Positions 41,145-49,922 are shown, numbered from the stretch's first letter. The stretch is DNA of 64,000 nucleotides from an uncultured Ruminiclostridium sp. (GCA_934454635.1 CAKSFR010000008.1:62001-126000), one strand, 5' to 3'. The notes: generated from the letters alone by a model not told the origin. Translations and numbers: made by a program.

Positions 41145-41861
41145 TTATTCAGCCCCGCTTTCTTCGCCGATATCAACAAAAAACGTGCCTATCGCCGCGC
41201 AGAGAAGCGTTGAAATTATCAGCGCCCAGCTCGAATCAATGAACATATTGAGTATTGTGTTCACGGCGGCAGTAAAAATAACAAGCACCGCAAGCCTGAA
41301 ATTTGCACGAAGTCCCGGCATAATAAGCCCTATAAACATGGCGTAAAGCGCAATCCCGAAGCTTGCCGACACGATTTCGGGAAGAATATCCGACGAAAGC
41401 GCGCCTATCAGTGTTCCGACATTCCACGAAACGTACGAAACCGTTATAAGCCCGAGAAAAAAAGATGATGTGCGCTTCTCTTTTTCGGAAGTGGTAAAAA
41501 TTGCAAACGACTCGTCGGTAACTCCGAACGCAGCAAGCATTCTCGTTCCCAATCTCGCCGATTTCATCTCGTTAAAAACGCAGGTGCTCATGATCACATG
41601 GCGCAGATTAAGAATAAACGTAGCAAGAATAATTGCAATAATACCCGCGCCGCCGGCATACATTCCGACCGCCATCATCTCGCTCGCTCCCGCAAATACC
41701 GCAAGCGACATCGCGCAGGTTTCAAGCACGGAAAACCCCGCGTGTCTTGCCATGATCGCATAAGCCATTCCCACGGGTATAAACCCGAGAATTACGGGCA
41801 GCGCGCAGCGAACGCCGTTAAAATACTGCGCAGCGCGGCTGTTTTCAGATATTTTTTTCAT
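41145..41861 (-). CDS. azlC: AzlC branched-chain amino acid exporter large subunit
   Basis: 238 residues, about six or seven membrane helices. The ALPVILGFIPVGMAYAI start, GASEMMAVGMY and ILNLRHVIMST segments, and DESFAIFTT are signatures of the AzlC family. With AzlD it forms the exporter. It starts 37 bp after the secreted serine hydrolase gene with no strong terminator between, so read-through is possible. No Lrp-like regulator is adjacent. Confidence 0.94.
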   Translation of the reverse strand: MKKISENSRAAQYFNGVRCALPVILGFIPVGMAYAIMARHAGFSVLETCAMSLAVFAGASEMMAVGMYAGGAGIIAIILATFILNLRHVIMSTCVFNEMKSARLGTRMLAAFGVTDESFAIFTTSEKEKRTSSFFLGLITVSYVSWNVGTLIGALSSDILPEIVSASFGIALYAMFIGLIMPGLRANFRLAVLVIFTAAVNTILNMFIDSSWALIISTLLCAAIGTFFVDIGEESGAE

Positions 41862-41898
41862 TTTTTCACCGTTCTTTTGTTCTTTTTGCTGTTCTCGG

Positions 41899-43314
41899 TT
41901 ATTTTCCGAGTTTATCTATGTTTTTGTATATTTTTCTTGTAATTTTGCTGCAAATCTCATATACGCCGAATTTATCGCGTTTGGGATTTGCTCCCGTTGT
42001 CATAACAACGACAACATCTCCCGTTTCGGGGTTATACGAAGCCATCGATATCGCGCCGTAAGCATTTCCGGTGTGATAATACAGCTTGTCCGCGCCGTAG
42101 CGATTCTTTACATACCTGAGAGCCGTGCACTGCGTAAATTTACCGCCGTTTTCGGTGGCTTTGAACAAGCGTTTTTCCATAGCGCTTACGGAATCTTCGG
42201 ATAAGATCCGTTTTCCGCCGTATTCGCCGTCGTTTGAAAGGATATAGAAAAGCTTCGCAATGTCTTTTGCCGAGGCGGTAAGGCTTCCCGCATGAATGCT
42301 TACGTTATTTCCGGGCTTTTTGGCTCCCGCGATAGCCCTTGCTTCGGAAACGGTGCGTTCAACGCCTCCGTCGGATTCGTAAAGCGTAGCGAGTCTGGGA
42401 TTCCCCGAAAAATCACCCGAATAGAAGCTTGCGTCAATGCCGATAGGCTTAAAGAAATTTTTCTTCATGTATTCATCGACCGTTTCGCCTGCCGCAAGTT
42501 CAAGCGTAGAGCCGGCAACGCCTATCGCATAATTATTATACATCCACGTCGTCGGGTCGCCGGGAGTTCCGCTCAGATAGCTGTTTTCGTCGGTAAGCTG
42601 CTTTCTTGTGTTCTTCATAGTGCCTTTGAACGCAAGATATCGAAGCGTGGAGGTGTGCGAAAAAAGGTTTCCGAGCGTAACCTTTTTCGGAAGCTCCGCC
42701 CCCCAGTATTCGCTTATGTCCGCGTCAAGATCCACAAGCCCTTCCTCCTGCATTTTCAAAGCGCACATCGCGACCGCGACCTTGCTTATTGAAGCGGTTC
42801 TTATCTTTGTATTTGTGGTCATCGGCTTTGTATTTTGCGTTGCATAGCCATAGTTCCAACTGAAAATCTTTCCGTCGTCTGCACGAATAACGGCTACCTG
42901 CATACCGATTGCATGGTAGTCGTCGGCAATTGAATTAAGATAATCCTGAATTTTTTCATTTACCGCGCTGCCGCTTGTATCGGTCATTGCAGGCTCGGCG
43001 TCGCCCTTGATATTTCTTTCAAAGCGATGTGCGTAGTCGGATGACACCCACGCGTCGCCGTCCGAATTATCGACTCCTATTTTATACCACATCGTTCCGT
43101 CGGAGCTGAAAGCCGTTCCGAGGCACGGATATTTTGCGCCGTACTTGGCTTTCCCGAGTATGTCATATGTAGTTCCCGGACCGCTGCGAACGTTGACATT
43201 CTCCGAAAGAGCTTTTATATAGTATCTACTTTCGGCGTTTGCGGGAATAACAAACGATGTTACCGCTATTATTGCCGTCAAAAACACCGCAGCAATTCTT
43301 TTAACTGTACTCAA
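41899..43314 (-). CDS. Secreted SH3b/class C beta-lactamase-like serine hydrolase
   Basis: 471 residues: signal peptide ending PANAES, an SH3b wall-binding domain (about 30-98: ENVNVRSGPGTTYDILG) and a serine beta-lactamase/DD-peptidase-like domain. The SxxK motif is SISK (Ser175-Lys178), followed by YNN (about 255) and HTG near the C terminus, so it is complete. It may be a DD-carboxypeptidase, an esterase or a peptide hydrolase acting on cell wall; true beta-lactamase activity is less likely. The start codon is TTG at 43314, fixed by GGAGG 9 bases upstream and by the signal peptide. Confidence 0.9.
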   Translation of the reverse strand: MSTVKRIAAVFLTAIIAVTSFVIPANAESRYYIKALSENVNVRSGPGTTYDILGKAKYGAKYPCLGTAFSSDGTMWYKIGVDNSDGDAWVSSDYAHRFERNIKGDAEPAMTDTSGSAVNEKIQDYLNSIADDYHAIGMQVAVIRADDGKIFSWNYGYATQNTKPMTTNTKIRTASISKVAVAMCALKMQEEGLVDLDADISEYWGAELPKKVTLGNLFSHTSTLRYLAFKGTMKNTRKQLTDENSYLSGTPGDPTTWMYNNYAIGVAGSTLELAAGETVDEYMKKNFFKPIGIDASFYSGDFSGNPRLATLYESDGGVERTVSEARAIAGAKKPGNNVSIHAGSLTASAKDIAKLFYILSNDGEYGGKRILSEDSVSAMEKRLFKATENGGKFTQCTALRYVKNRYGADKLYYHTGNAYGAISMASYNPETGDVVVVMTTGANPKRDKFGVYEICSKITRKIYKNIDKLGK

Positions 43315-43343
43315 TCTTAAAACCCTCCTTTTCTATATGTAAT

Positions 43344-43372
43344 AAGTTATCACAAAATGCGGATTTTGTCAA
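43344..43372 (-). promoter_or_regulatory. Serine hydrolase gene promoter
   Basis: On the minus strand TTGACA (43367-43372), 17-bp spacer, TAACTT (43344-43349) with an upstream TG (extended -10). Confidence 0.65.
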
Positions 43373-43441
43373 TAACAGCAAAAAGCGTAGTCAAATTTTT
43401 TATTTACCGAAAAACATTTTGAGAGAATTTTCAAAAAAGAC

Positions 43442-43470
43442 TTGACAATTTTTCGGATATGTGCTAATAT
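43442..43470 (+). promoter_or_regulatory. tRNA-Ser promoter
   Basis: TTGACA (43442-43447), 17-bp spacer, TAATAT (43465-43470), extended by TGC; about 38 bp before the first tRNA. Confidence 0.8.
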
Positions 43471-43508
43471 ATATAAGCGGTTGATTTAATATAATTCAGC
43501 GGCAACTC

Positions 43509-43597
<89 letters not shown>

Positions 43598-43629
43598 TTT
43601 TTAATTTAATACAAGCAAAATCGGCACTT

Positions 43630-43719
43630 GCAGAAATACCCAAGTGGTGAAGGGGCTCCCCTGCTAAGGGAGTAGGTCGGGAAACCGGCGCGAGGGTTCA
43701 AATCCCTCTTTCTGCGCCA
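43630..43719 (+). tRNA. tRNA-Ser (anticodon GCT)
   Basis: Acceptor GCAGAAA/TTTCTGC, discriminator G, encoded CCA (43717-43719). Anticodon stem CTCCC/GGGAG with loop CTGCTAA, giving GCT. Long variable arm and T-arm GAGGG-TTCAAAT-CCCTC. It reads AGC/AGU codons, and lies 32 bp after the first tRNA in one transcript. Confidence 0.97.
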
Positions 43720-43732
43720 AACGCAAAAAAGC

Positions 43733-43778
43733 GAAAACCCGCATTGTAACCGGAAACGGCTTAACAATGCGGGTTTTC
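43733..43778 (+). terminator. Terminator of the tRNA-Ser pair
   Basis: Perfect 15-bp stem (43733-43747 with 43764-43778) and a 16-base loop that itself has CCG/CGG. The stem ends GGGTTTTC. It starts 14 bp after the second tRNA. Confidence 0.92.
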
Positions 43779-43982
43779 TCGTATTTTCCAAACGCAGGAT
43801 TTCACGCCCGCAAGCAGGATTTTGAGCGCAAAAACAGCGTTTTGAGCAATTATATGACACGAAATATGAATTTTTGAGCCGGTTCATGCAAGAAAAGATG
43901 TACAATAAATGTTGTTGATTTTTATGCGTATTTCACAAACATAAAATATCAGCTTTACAGCAAATCCATGCCGCGTAAATTG

Positions 43983-44126
43983 ACCCGCATTGTAGCCTTA
44001 TACTAAGCACCAATAAAACCATAGATAAAAATTCTCATATAACTCATATATGCAAAGAATATACTCAATTTATTGTACAGCTTTTAATTGGTGCTGAGTA
44101 TTAAACGGCTTAACAATGCGGGTTTT
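43983..44126 (+). terminator. Second copy of the tRNA terminator, split by a repeat
   Basis: The arms ACCCGCATTGT (43983-43993) and ACAATGCGGGT (44113-44123), followed by TTTT, repeat the tRNA terminator. Its loop holds repeat copy E (44001-44100). Removing that copy and one TTA leaves a 16-base loop, the same length as in the intact terminator and matching at 13 of 16 positions. The 204 bp between the two terminators hold no gene that I can see, only short AT-rich repeats such as GCAGGATTT twice. Confidence 0.85.
44001..44100 (+). repeat. 100-bp interspersed palindromic repeat, copy E
   Basis: Exactly 100 bp from TACTAAGCACCAATAAAAC to CTTTTAATTGGTGCTGAGTA, flanked by TTA at 43998-44000 and 44101-44103. 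This copy defines the element ends because the uninterrupted site is preserved nearby (43733-43778). Confidence 0.95.
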
Positions 44127-44139
44127 GCTGTTTTTCACT

Positions 44140-45489
44140 CTATTTTACAATGCTCTTCTTTTTCCACACGCCGCTCTTATATCTTATAATGCTGATAACG
44201 GCGGTAAGCGCCCACGTGATGCAGGTCGTCAGCCATATTCCGCGATAACCGACCGCCGCAACCGACGTCAGCAAAAGAGAGAAGCCTATTCGCGAAACGA
44301 CCTCCGCCGCACCGTTTATCAGCGCGTAGCCCGTATCGCCCGCACCATTGAGAAAGCCGCGCGTAACGTGAATTGCGCCAAGAAAAATATAAAACAACGA
44401 CGTAAGCTGTATCCCCATTGTGCCAATGCCGATAACTTCGCTGCCGCTCACGAAAAATCCCGTGATATATCTTCCGAAAAGCATAAAAACAATAACCATT
44501 GCCACAGAAAAAATCGCAGACAGCTTTAATCCCGTGCGAAGTCCCTTAACCGCACGTTCGCTTTTTTCCGCGCCTATATTCTGACCCGTAAACGTGGAAA
44601 TAGCGGCGTTGAGCGAGCTGAACGGCTGCTGAATGAGCTGCTCTATGCGCATTGAAGCGGTATAAGCCGCCATTACCGTTTCGCCGAAAGTGTTTGTAAC
44701 ACGCTGAAGCGCAACCATGGAAACCGATATCATAGCATTCTGACCCGCGATCGGCAAACCTGTGCGGATACACCTGAACATCATCCGACTTTCGGGCTTT
44801 AAATCGTCCTTGCAAAGCTGTATATCTTTATTTTTGCTGAATGCATACAATATACCGAAAAACGCCGAACAGCCCTGTGCTATAACAGTAGCAAGCGCCG
44901 CGCCGTTTACGCCCCAGCCGAATACCATTACAAAAATCAAATCAAGCGCAACATTCATTGCACTTGCCGCCGCAAGAAAAATCAGCGGCGACTTCGCGTC
45001 GCCAAGAGAACGCATTACGGCGTTTATCCAGTTATACGCCGCAACGGCTATCGTCCCCGCACACGAGATGCGCATATATCCCGCCGCCGTAGGAAGAAGC
45101 GCCGCAGGCGTGTTCAAAAAAGAAAGAAGCGGTTCGGCGAGAAGTACCGAAACAATGCTGACTCCTATAGCGAAAATTGCAGTAACAACAGCTGAATTAA
45201 ACACGGCGGACTTCATTTGCTTCAGCATTCCCGCACCGAAATACTGCGAAATTATTATTCCCGTGCCGACGGAAAGCCCCATGCAGATCGTGTAAAAAAG
45301 ATACGTTATCGAGCCCGTTGCACCAACAGCCGCAAGCGCGTCGTCGCCGAGGACTTTTCCAACAATAATCGTATCGGCGACATTATAAAGCTGCTGCAAG
45401 AGATTTCCCGCAAGCAGCGACAGCGCGAAACGGAGGATATGCCCCGTTTCGCTGCCCTTTGTCATATCGATTGTCAATGATTTACTCAT
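44140..45489 (-). CDS. MATE-family multidrug/metabolite efflux transporter
   Basis: 449 residues with 12 hydrophobic helices in two halves. The start (TKGSETGHILRFALSLLAGNLLQQLYNVADTIIVGK, recognisable from QQLYNVADTIIVGK) and QNIGAEKSERAVKG match the DinF/NorM-like prokaryotic MATE branch, which uses Na+ or H+ gradients. It overlaps the GH59-like gene upstream by 8 bp, so it is translated from the same message. Whether it exports a product linked to that enzyme is unknown. Confidence 0.93.
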   Translation of the reverse strand: MSKSLTIDMTKGSETGHILRFALSLLAGNLLQQLYNVADTIIVGKVLGDDALAAVGATGSITYLFYTICMGLSVGTGIIISQYFGAGMLKQMKSAVFNSAVVTAIFAIGVSIVSVLLAEPLLSFLNTPAALLPTAAGYMRISCAGTIAVAAYNWINAVMRSLGDAKSPLIFLAAASAMNVALDLIFVMVFGWGVNGAALATVIAQGCSAFFGILYAFSKNKDIQLCKDDLKPESRMMFRCIRTGLPIAGQNAMISVSMVALQRVTNTFGETVMAAYTASMRIEQLIQQPFSSLNAAISTFTGQNIGAEKSERAVKGLRTGLKLSAIFSVAMVIVFMLFGRYITGFFVSGSEVIGIGTMGIQLTSLFYIFLGAIHVTRGFLNGAGDTGYALINGAAEVVSRIGFSLLLTSVAAVGYRGIWLTTCITWALTAVISIIRYKSGVWKKKSIVK

Positions 45490-48208
45490 GTTTTTTCTTC
45501 TTTTTTACAACAACTGCTCCGACTGCGGCAGCCGCAGCACAGGCGGCTCCGACTCCGACAAAAACTCCGACAGGGATATCATTCTTATCCTTTTCGCCGT
45601 TTTCGGGCGCAGGCTCAACGCTTTCCTCGTTATTTTCGGTTTCTCCCGAAGCGGCATTATCTTCTTCATCAGCCGATTCCTCGACCGCTTCCGTTTCTTT
45701 GTCCGCAATCGGGACAGCGGCGCCCAACACCTCAAAGCTGTCAACCGCAAACGTACCCGATTTGACCGTGATGACCGCGGTATGCTCGCCGTATTCAAGC
45801 CCGTATTTATAGAAAGACGACTGTCTGAAACCGCACTTCGGCACAACATATTCGCCGTCCGTCACTTCCCCGTCAATTTCGACGGATAATATGGCATTCG
45901 CTTTGGTTATTCCCGTCGCGGCAAATCCCGTTCCGCTGAATTTGAGCGTTACCGACGAGCCTTCTTCGCCCGTTGAAACGGTTCTCTTGTAATTCTTAAA
46001 TGAGCTTATCGTTTCATGCGTCCAATTGCCGCTGTATTCCACGCACGAATCCGTATTGTCATAGCGCGCCGCGTATATTTCGCTTTCGTCAGTCGGCTCA
46101 AGCGCCAGATTGTCAAATATATTTCGGTTATATGAACTGTACAGCGCCGCGCGCCCCGCACCGACGATAGAATTGCCCGTGCAGTCGTAATCGCATACCT
46201 GTTCTCCGTTAATATACGCCTTTATTGAGGTTCTGTACGCCGACAGCTTGATATTTGCCCATTCTCCCGCCGACGCTTCGTACTTTCCTTCTTCAAGCGC
46301 TTTGCCATTGCGAAGCAGCTTCCAATCTCCGTTTTCCCAGATCTGGAAGTGATATCCGCTTGCGCCCTGACAGCCAAGATTATACCGCAGACCTATGCCG
46401 GCGTAATTCGACGCAGGATTTTCCGACTTTGCGAGCTGAATATCCGCGCTTATGCTGTAATTGTACCATCTGTCGTCGCCGAAGCAAGTAACAGGCTCGG
46501 GAGTGCCGCCCCATTCGTTCGCCTTGATGTCGGGCGTGATCATCTGCATAAGGACGTTATTTCCGTCAATTCCGCACACCTCAAACGCACCGCCTTGATC
46601 GGTTGTATAACGCGGCGCTCCACCTCTTGAAGAAATGTAATTCTCAGGATAATCCGCATATTCAAAATCATCGGTATACGGAAGCTCGAGAACGGTTTTG
46701 TCCGTTTCGGGCATATTTGAATAGTTTTTTTCGCCAATATTCAGCGTCGAAAGCGTAACGATAGAATAGGGCTTGACCGTAACGCTGTATGAATATTTAC
46801 CGCCGTCGGCTTCCGGAACAAGCGTATCGACCTGCTTAAAATAATTTTCGTTGTATTCGCCGCCGTCAGGTCCGCGCGTTTCCCAAACATAAATCTGTGC
46901 GTCGGCTTTATCAAGGTTTTGCGCGGAAATGTTATAAACAATAGGCTCGTCGGTCGTGTTGGTTATTACTGTGCTGTAATCCCCCGTTGCCGTATCCGCA
47001 GCCGTCATGTAGCTGTATGTCGCGTCAACAAGCGCATGACCGTCGCCGCCTGCTTTTCCGTCGCCGTAGCAGGCGCCGTCAACAAACGCCCAGCCCTTTT
47101 TTATGAACTGCGAAAAGTGCAGCTTCATAAAAAATCCGCTGTCGAGAAGAAAATATCCGCTCCATGGGTCTGTCGCCGAAATAAACTGCTTATGGGTATA
47201 CTGCGCACCGTCATAATACGCCGAAACAACAGGCTGATATTCACACAATGTCATAAGCCCGCCGGGATACATTGTTATAAAGCGGTTTGCAATATCAAGC
47301 ACGCCGTTTAAATCATTAAGTCCCGAGCCTGTTCCGTCGTATTTGTATGTACCTTTGGAATATACCATAGACGAACTTGCTTCGCTGAACCAAAGCTCTT
47401 TTCCGTACTCTTTCGCAAGCTTCTGCGCGCTGTCGGTAGACCAACTTGTGTAATGGCTTCCGACGACATCAACAGCATTAAGCAGCTCTTCGTCTTTAAG
47501 CATTGCGTCAGCGCAGTTCCAAGAGCATACTTCCTCGCCCGCAACGATTTTTATAGACGAGTAATCATACGGGCAGTCGGTTTCGCTCTTTAAATGTGAG
47601 GAAAGATATTTTATCCATTCGTTGTCGGAAGATCTTTCGTTCTGAGTTGCGCTTACATATTGAAATTTCAGACCGTAGGTTTCATACGCCGCGTCAAGCG
47701 TTTCCTTATACCATTTATAACGCGCGGCATAAACGTCGTCCGCGTTAGATACCCACAGCGGCTCGCTCCACCAGAGCATATCAAGCGTGATATCCGGGTT
47801 TATTTTAAGAGCGTCTGCGGCGAGCTGATAGCCTGCGCCTCTCGTTACATCTGCCTTTTCGTCCTCATATCTTTTTACCGATGGCTCTGTACCCGAAGAA
47901 GAATTTATATCCGCGCCCATTTCAACCTTCAGATGATTTACGCACAACCCGTCCTCGCCGAAAATATAACGCAGAATTTTTTCATACGCTTCTGGATTTT
48001 CCGCCTTATAGTCGAGCAGCAGGCGCGAAGTGTTGTTTGCGGATACCATTCCCGACCCGCGGTAAAGCATATTTTCAGCGGTATTCGCCTTTGTGCCGTC
48101 AATAATGATATTCATAGCTTTTGCCTCCTCGTCAGCCGATACAGACGGAATATTTGCGCAGGCAAATATTGCACACGCCGCAGCGGCAGCAATTCTTTTT
48201 GGATTCAT
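45482..48208 (-). CDS. GH59-like (galactocerebrosidase-family) secreted, membrane-anchored enzyme
   Basis: 908 residues. After a signal peptide comes a GH59 catalytic barrel: GSGMVSANNTSRLLLDYKA, HLKVEMGADINSSSGTEPS, acid/base Glu in ATQNERSS (191) and nucleophile Glu in LWFSEASSS (276). Then a beta domain, a laminin-G/concanavalin-like domain (about 515-690), another beta domain, an acidic linker and a C-terminal helix (VGVFVGVGAACAAAAAVGAV) with KKKKK, so it stays at the cell surface. GH59 acts on beta-galactosides such as galactosylceramide; the bacterial substrate is unknown. The ATG at 48208 is chosen; a TTG one codon earlier has better spacing to AAAGGGG. Confidence 0.87.
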   Translation of the reverse strand: MNPKRIAAAAACAIFACANIPSVSADEEAKAMNIIIDGTKANTAENMLYRGSGMVSANNTSRLLLDYKAENPEAYEKILRYIFGEDGLCVNHLKVEMGADINSSSGTEPSVKRYEDEKADVTRGAGYQLAADALKINPDITLDMLWWSEPLWVSNADDVYAARYKWYKETLDAAYETYGLKFQYVSATQNERSSDNEWIKYLSSHLKSETDCPYDYSSIKIVAGEEVCSWNCADAMLKDEELLNAVDVVGSHYTSWSTDSAQKLAKEYGKELWFSEASSSMVYSKGTYKYDGTGSGLNDLNGVLDIANRFITMYPGGLMTLCEYQPVVSAYYDGAQYTHKQFISATDPWSGYFLLDSGFFMKLHFSQFIKKGWAFVDGACYGDGKAGGDGHALVDATYSYMTAADTATGDYSTVITNTTDEPIVYNISAQNLDKADAQIYVWETRGPDGGEYNENYFKQVDTLVPEADGGKYSYSVTVKPYSIVTLSTLNIGEKNYSNMPETDKTVLELPYTDDFEYADYPENYISSRGGAPRYTTDQGGAFEVCGIDGNNVLMQMITPDIKANEWGGTPEPVTCFGDDRWYNYSISADIQLAKSENPASNYAGIGLRYNLGCQGASGYHFQIWENGDWKLLRNGKALEEGKYEASAGEWANIKLSAYRTSIKAYINGEQVCDYDCTGNSIVGAGRAALYSSYNRNIFDNLALEPTDESEIYAARYDNTDSCVEYSGNWTHETISSFKNYKRTVSTGEEGSSVTLKFSGTGFAATGITKANAILSVEIDGEVTDGEYVVPKCGFRQSSFYKYGLEYGEHTAVITVKSGTFAVDSFEVLGAAVPIADKETEAVEESADEEDNAASGETENNEESVEPAPENGEKDKNDIPVGVFVGVGAACAAAAAVGAVVVKKKKKHE

Positions 48209-48245
48209 CAAAGTGAAACAGCCCCTTTCCGTGATTTCACTTTGA
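48208..48245. promoter_or_regulatory. 11-bp inverted repeat spanning start codon to -10 of GH59 gene
   Basis: TCAAAGTGAAA (48208-48218) and TTTCACTTTGA (48235-48245) are perfect inverted arms around 16 bp that hold the ribosome site. The distal arm meets the -10, so as DNA it could be a repressor or activator site; a transcript from the predicted start would carry only part of the second arm. Confidence 0.6.
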
Positions 48246-48273
48246 TTATATCACCCGTGCGCCGCAAAAACAA
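48245..48273 (-). promoter_or_regulatory. GH59-like gene promoter
   Basis: On the minus strand TTGTTT (48268-48273), 17-bp spacer, TATAAT (48245-48250). The weak -35 fits activation by the AraC-type protein encoded upstream. Confidence 0.6.
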
Positions 48274-48274
48274 T

Positions 48275-48288
48275 CTGAAATATTTCAG
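48275..48288. promoter_or_regulatory. 14-bp palindrome upstream of GH59 -35
   Basis: CTGAAATATTTCAG is a perfect palindrome abutting the -35, in the position of an activator site. AraC proteins usually bind direct repeats, so another regulator is possible. Confidence 0.5.
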
Positions 48289-48329
48289 CCGCTCTTAAAA
48301 TATTAGCTTTTTGGCGGCTGATTTTATGC

Positions 48330-49151
48330 TCATATTGCAAGCGTGTTTTTGATTTCTCTGTATCTGCTCGGAGAAATGCCCTCATATTTTTTAAAAACAA
48401 TTCCGAAATACGTCGGGTCGGGATAACCGACAGCTTCGCCTATCTCGGCAATGCTTTTACCGCCGCCGTCAAGCATAAGCTTCGCTTCTGAAATTCGTCT
48501 GCGTGCGATATACTCAAGCGGCCGCATTCCCATCTTCTTTTTAAACACGCGGCAAAGGTACTGCGGCGTAAGCGACGACGCGTTCGCCAGTTCCTCCAGC
48601 GTTATGTCTTTATTAAAATTTTGCTCTATGTAGAAAATCACGTTCTCAAGTCCGCTTCCCGCAATTTTTTCGGGATTGCTTTCACCTGCGAACAATCCTG
48701 CCGCGCAGAGAATGAAATCGTAAATAAGCCGCGAACATTTTTCGCTGCCCGAAACAGGGTCGGAAACCGCCGTCATAAGCCGGGAAAAAATCCTCTCGCA
48801 TATCGCCGTATCCACGCCGGAGCATATCATATAACCTTCAAAGCCAAGCTCCCGCATGATCTGCAAAAGATGATTTCCGCGAAAGACAAACCAGCAGGTT
48901 TCCCATTCGCCTCTCTCCGGATAATATTCATGCGGAACTCCGGGCGAAAGATAAAGCATACTTCCCTGCTTCATCGTAAAGCTGCCGCCGCTGACGTTTA
49001 CTCTGCCCACGCCGCTTTTGGTGTACAAAAACTGATGCGAAACAAGCCCCTGTTCCCTTTTAACATGATACTCGCACTCGGAAATTCCGATTCCGGTAAG
49101 ATAAAACGGAAAACGCACCTGATTTCCCAAAACGGGATATACTGCACCCAT
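48330..49151 (-). CDS. AraC-family transcriptional regulator
   Basis: 273 residues: N-terminal cupin-like ligand domain (HQFLYTKSGVGRVNV, GSMLYLSPGVPHEYYP) and C-terminal double helix-turn-helix (ITLEELANASSLTPQYLCRVF; IAEIGEAVGYPDPTYFGIVF). The ATG at 49151 is chosen because AGAGGAAC precedes it; a longer frame to 49211 lacks a site. It lies 120 bp upstream of the GH59-like gene on the same strand, and regulators of this type commonly control a neighbouring glycosidase. Sugar effector is inferred, not seen. Confidence 0.92.
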   Translation of the reverse strand: MGAVYPVLGNQVRFPFYLTGIGISECEYHVKREQGLVSHQFLYTKSGVGRVNVSGGSFTMKQGSMLYLSPGVPHEYYPERGEWETCWFVFRGNHLLQIMRELGFEGYMICSGVDTAICERIFSRLMTAVSDPVSGSEKCSRLIYDFILCAAGLFAGESNPEKIAGSGLENVIFYIEQNFNKDITLEELANASSLTPQYLCRVFKKKMGMRPLEYIARRRISEAKLMLDGGGKSIAEIGEAVGYPDPTYFGIVFKKYEGISPSRYREIKNTLAI

Positions 49152-49182
49152 ACTGTTCCTCTTTCGTTCATATGATGCTTTG

Positions 49183-49211
49183 ATTATATCACTTTGCCCG
49201 TAAATTTGCAA
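49183..49211 (-). promoter_or_regulatory. AraC gene promoter
   Basis: On the minus strand TTGCAA (49206-49211), 17-bp spacer, TATAAT (49183-49188). Its -10 region shares GTGATATAATCAAAG with the GH59 promoter. Confidence 0.7.
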
Positions 49212-49238
49212 TAGCGGTTATTTTTTTGTGAGCAAAAT

Positions 49239-49275
49239 AATTCTCCCGCCGCCTTTTTTCGGCAGCGGGAGAATT
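49239..49275 (-). terminator. spoIIID terminator
   Basis: AATTCTCCCGC and GCC pair with GGC and GCGGGAGAATT around one mismatch (14 pairs, 7-base loop), directly after spoIIID on the minus strand. Confidence 0.8.
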
Positions 49276-49315
49276 GTTTACAAATATTATTTTAACGATC
49301 GGTTCAGAAACGGTA

Positions 49316-49612
49316 TTACAATTCACCGGACAGCTTCTTATATTTCTTCTGGGTTGCCATTCCGCCCCGTATATGCCTTTCCTGCTTATTCAGTTCAAGC
49401 ACCTCCTTTACGCGGCTGTGAAGCTCCGGATTGACCCGCTCAAGCCTTGTGGTAATATCTTGGTGAACCGTGCTTTTGCTTATTCCGAATACTTTTCCTG
49501 CATTTCTTACAGTCGCCTTGTTTTCAATGATATATTCTGCGAGGCTTACACATCTTTCCTGTTTCGTTCCGTAGGCGCAGTAGTCCGCTGCTGTGTTTGT
49601 CTTTCTTGACAT
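49316..49612 (-). CDS. spoIIID: Sporulation transcriptional regulator SpoIIID
   Basis: SpoIIID is a small DNA-binding protein acting in the mother cell after sigma-E. 98 residues: SLAEYIIENKATVRNAGKVF with GISKSTVHQDITTRL forms the helix-turn-helix, and RHIRGGMATQKKYKKL is the conserved basic C terminus. GGAGGGG lies 8 bases before the ATG at 49612; the frame is open to 49759 but that part does not match the family. A sigma-E-like promoter lies 34 bp upstream. The gene indicates an endospore-forming lineage. Confidence 0.95.
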   Translation of the reverse strand: MSRKTNTAADYCAYGTKQERCVSLAEYIIENKATVRNAGKVFGISKSTVHQDITTRLERVNPELHSRVKEVLELNKQERHIRGGMATQKKYKKLSGEL

Positions 49613-49645
49613 GGTTTCGCCCCTCCAAAACTTTTGATTTATCCG

Positions 49646-49674
49646 ATTATATGCGACAGCGCCGAAATATATGA
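49646..49674 (-). promoter_or_regulatory. Candidate sigma-E promoter of spoIIID
   Basis: On the minus strand TCATATATT (49666-49674) and CATATAAT (49646-49653). The -10 is one base from the B. subtilis sigma-E consensus CATACAAT; the 12-bp gap is a little short. B. subtilis spoIIID is sigma-E controlled. Confidence 0.5.
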
Positions 49675-49816
49675 TTGCATTGACACGCACCGTCAAAAAT
49701 TGCAGGAAATCCGACTTGAAATTGCAAATTTGCTTTTTTGCCCCGTCATAATTGCTCAAAAGATGCCATGCACAATCTTATTTTCGTGTAATTGTAACAA
49801 CTTTTTCTTTTGCATA

Positions 49817-49845
49817 TTGATTATTTTTCCGGATTCATATATAAT
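49817..49845 (+). promoter_or_regulatory. Citrate synthase promoter
   Basis: TTGATT (49817-49822), 17-bp spacer, TATAAT (49840-49845), leaving a leader of about 70 bases. Confidence 0.7.
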
Positions 49846-49922
49846 AGTAACAACGCTATATGAACAAAAAATGTCAGTTTTATTCATAAATGCGACATAT
49901 TCACACAGAAAGGAATATTAAA

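Noticed and set aside
43606..43905. 99-codon minus-strand frame over the second tRNA-Ser
   Set aside because: It is the reverse reading of the tRNA (RKRDLNPRAGF-type peptide), a common false call.
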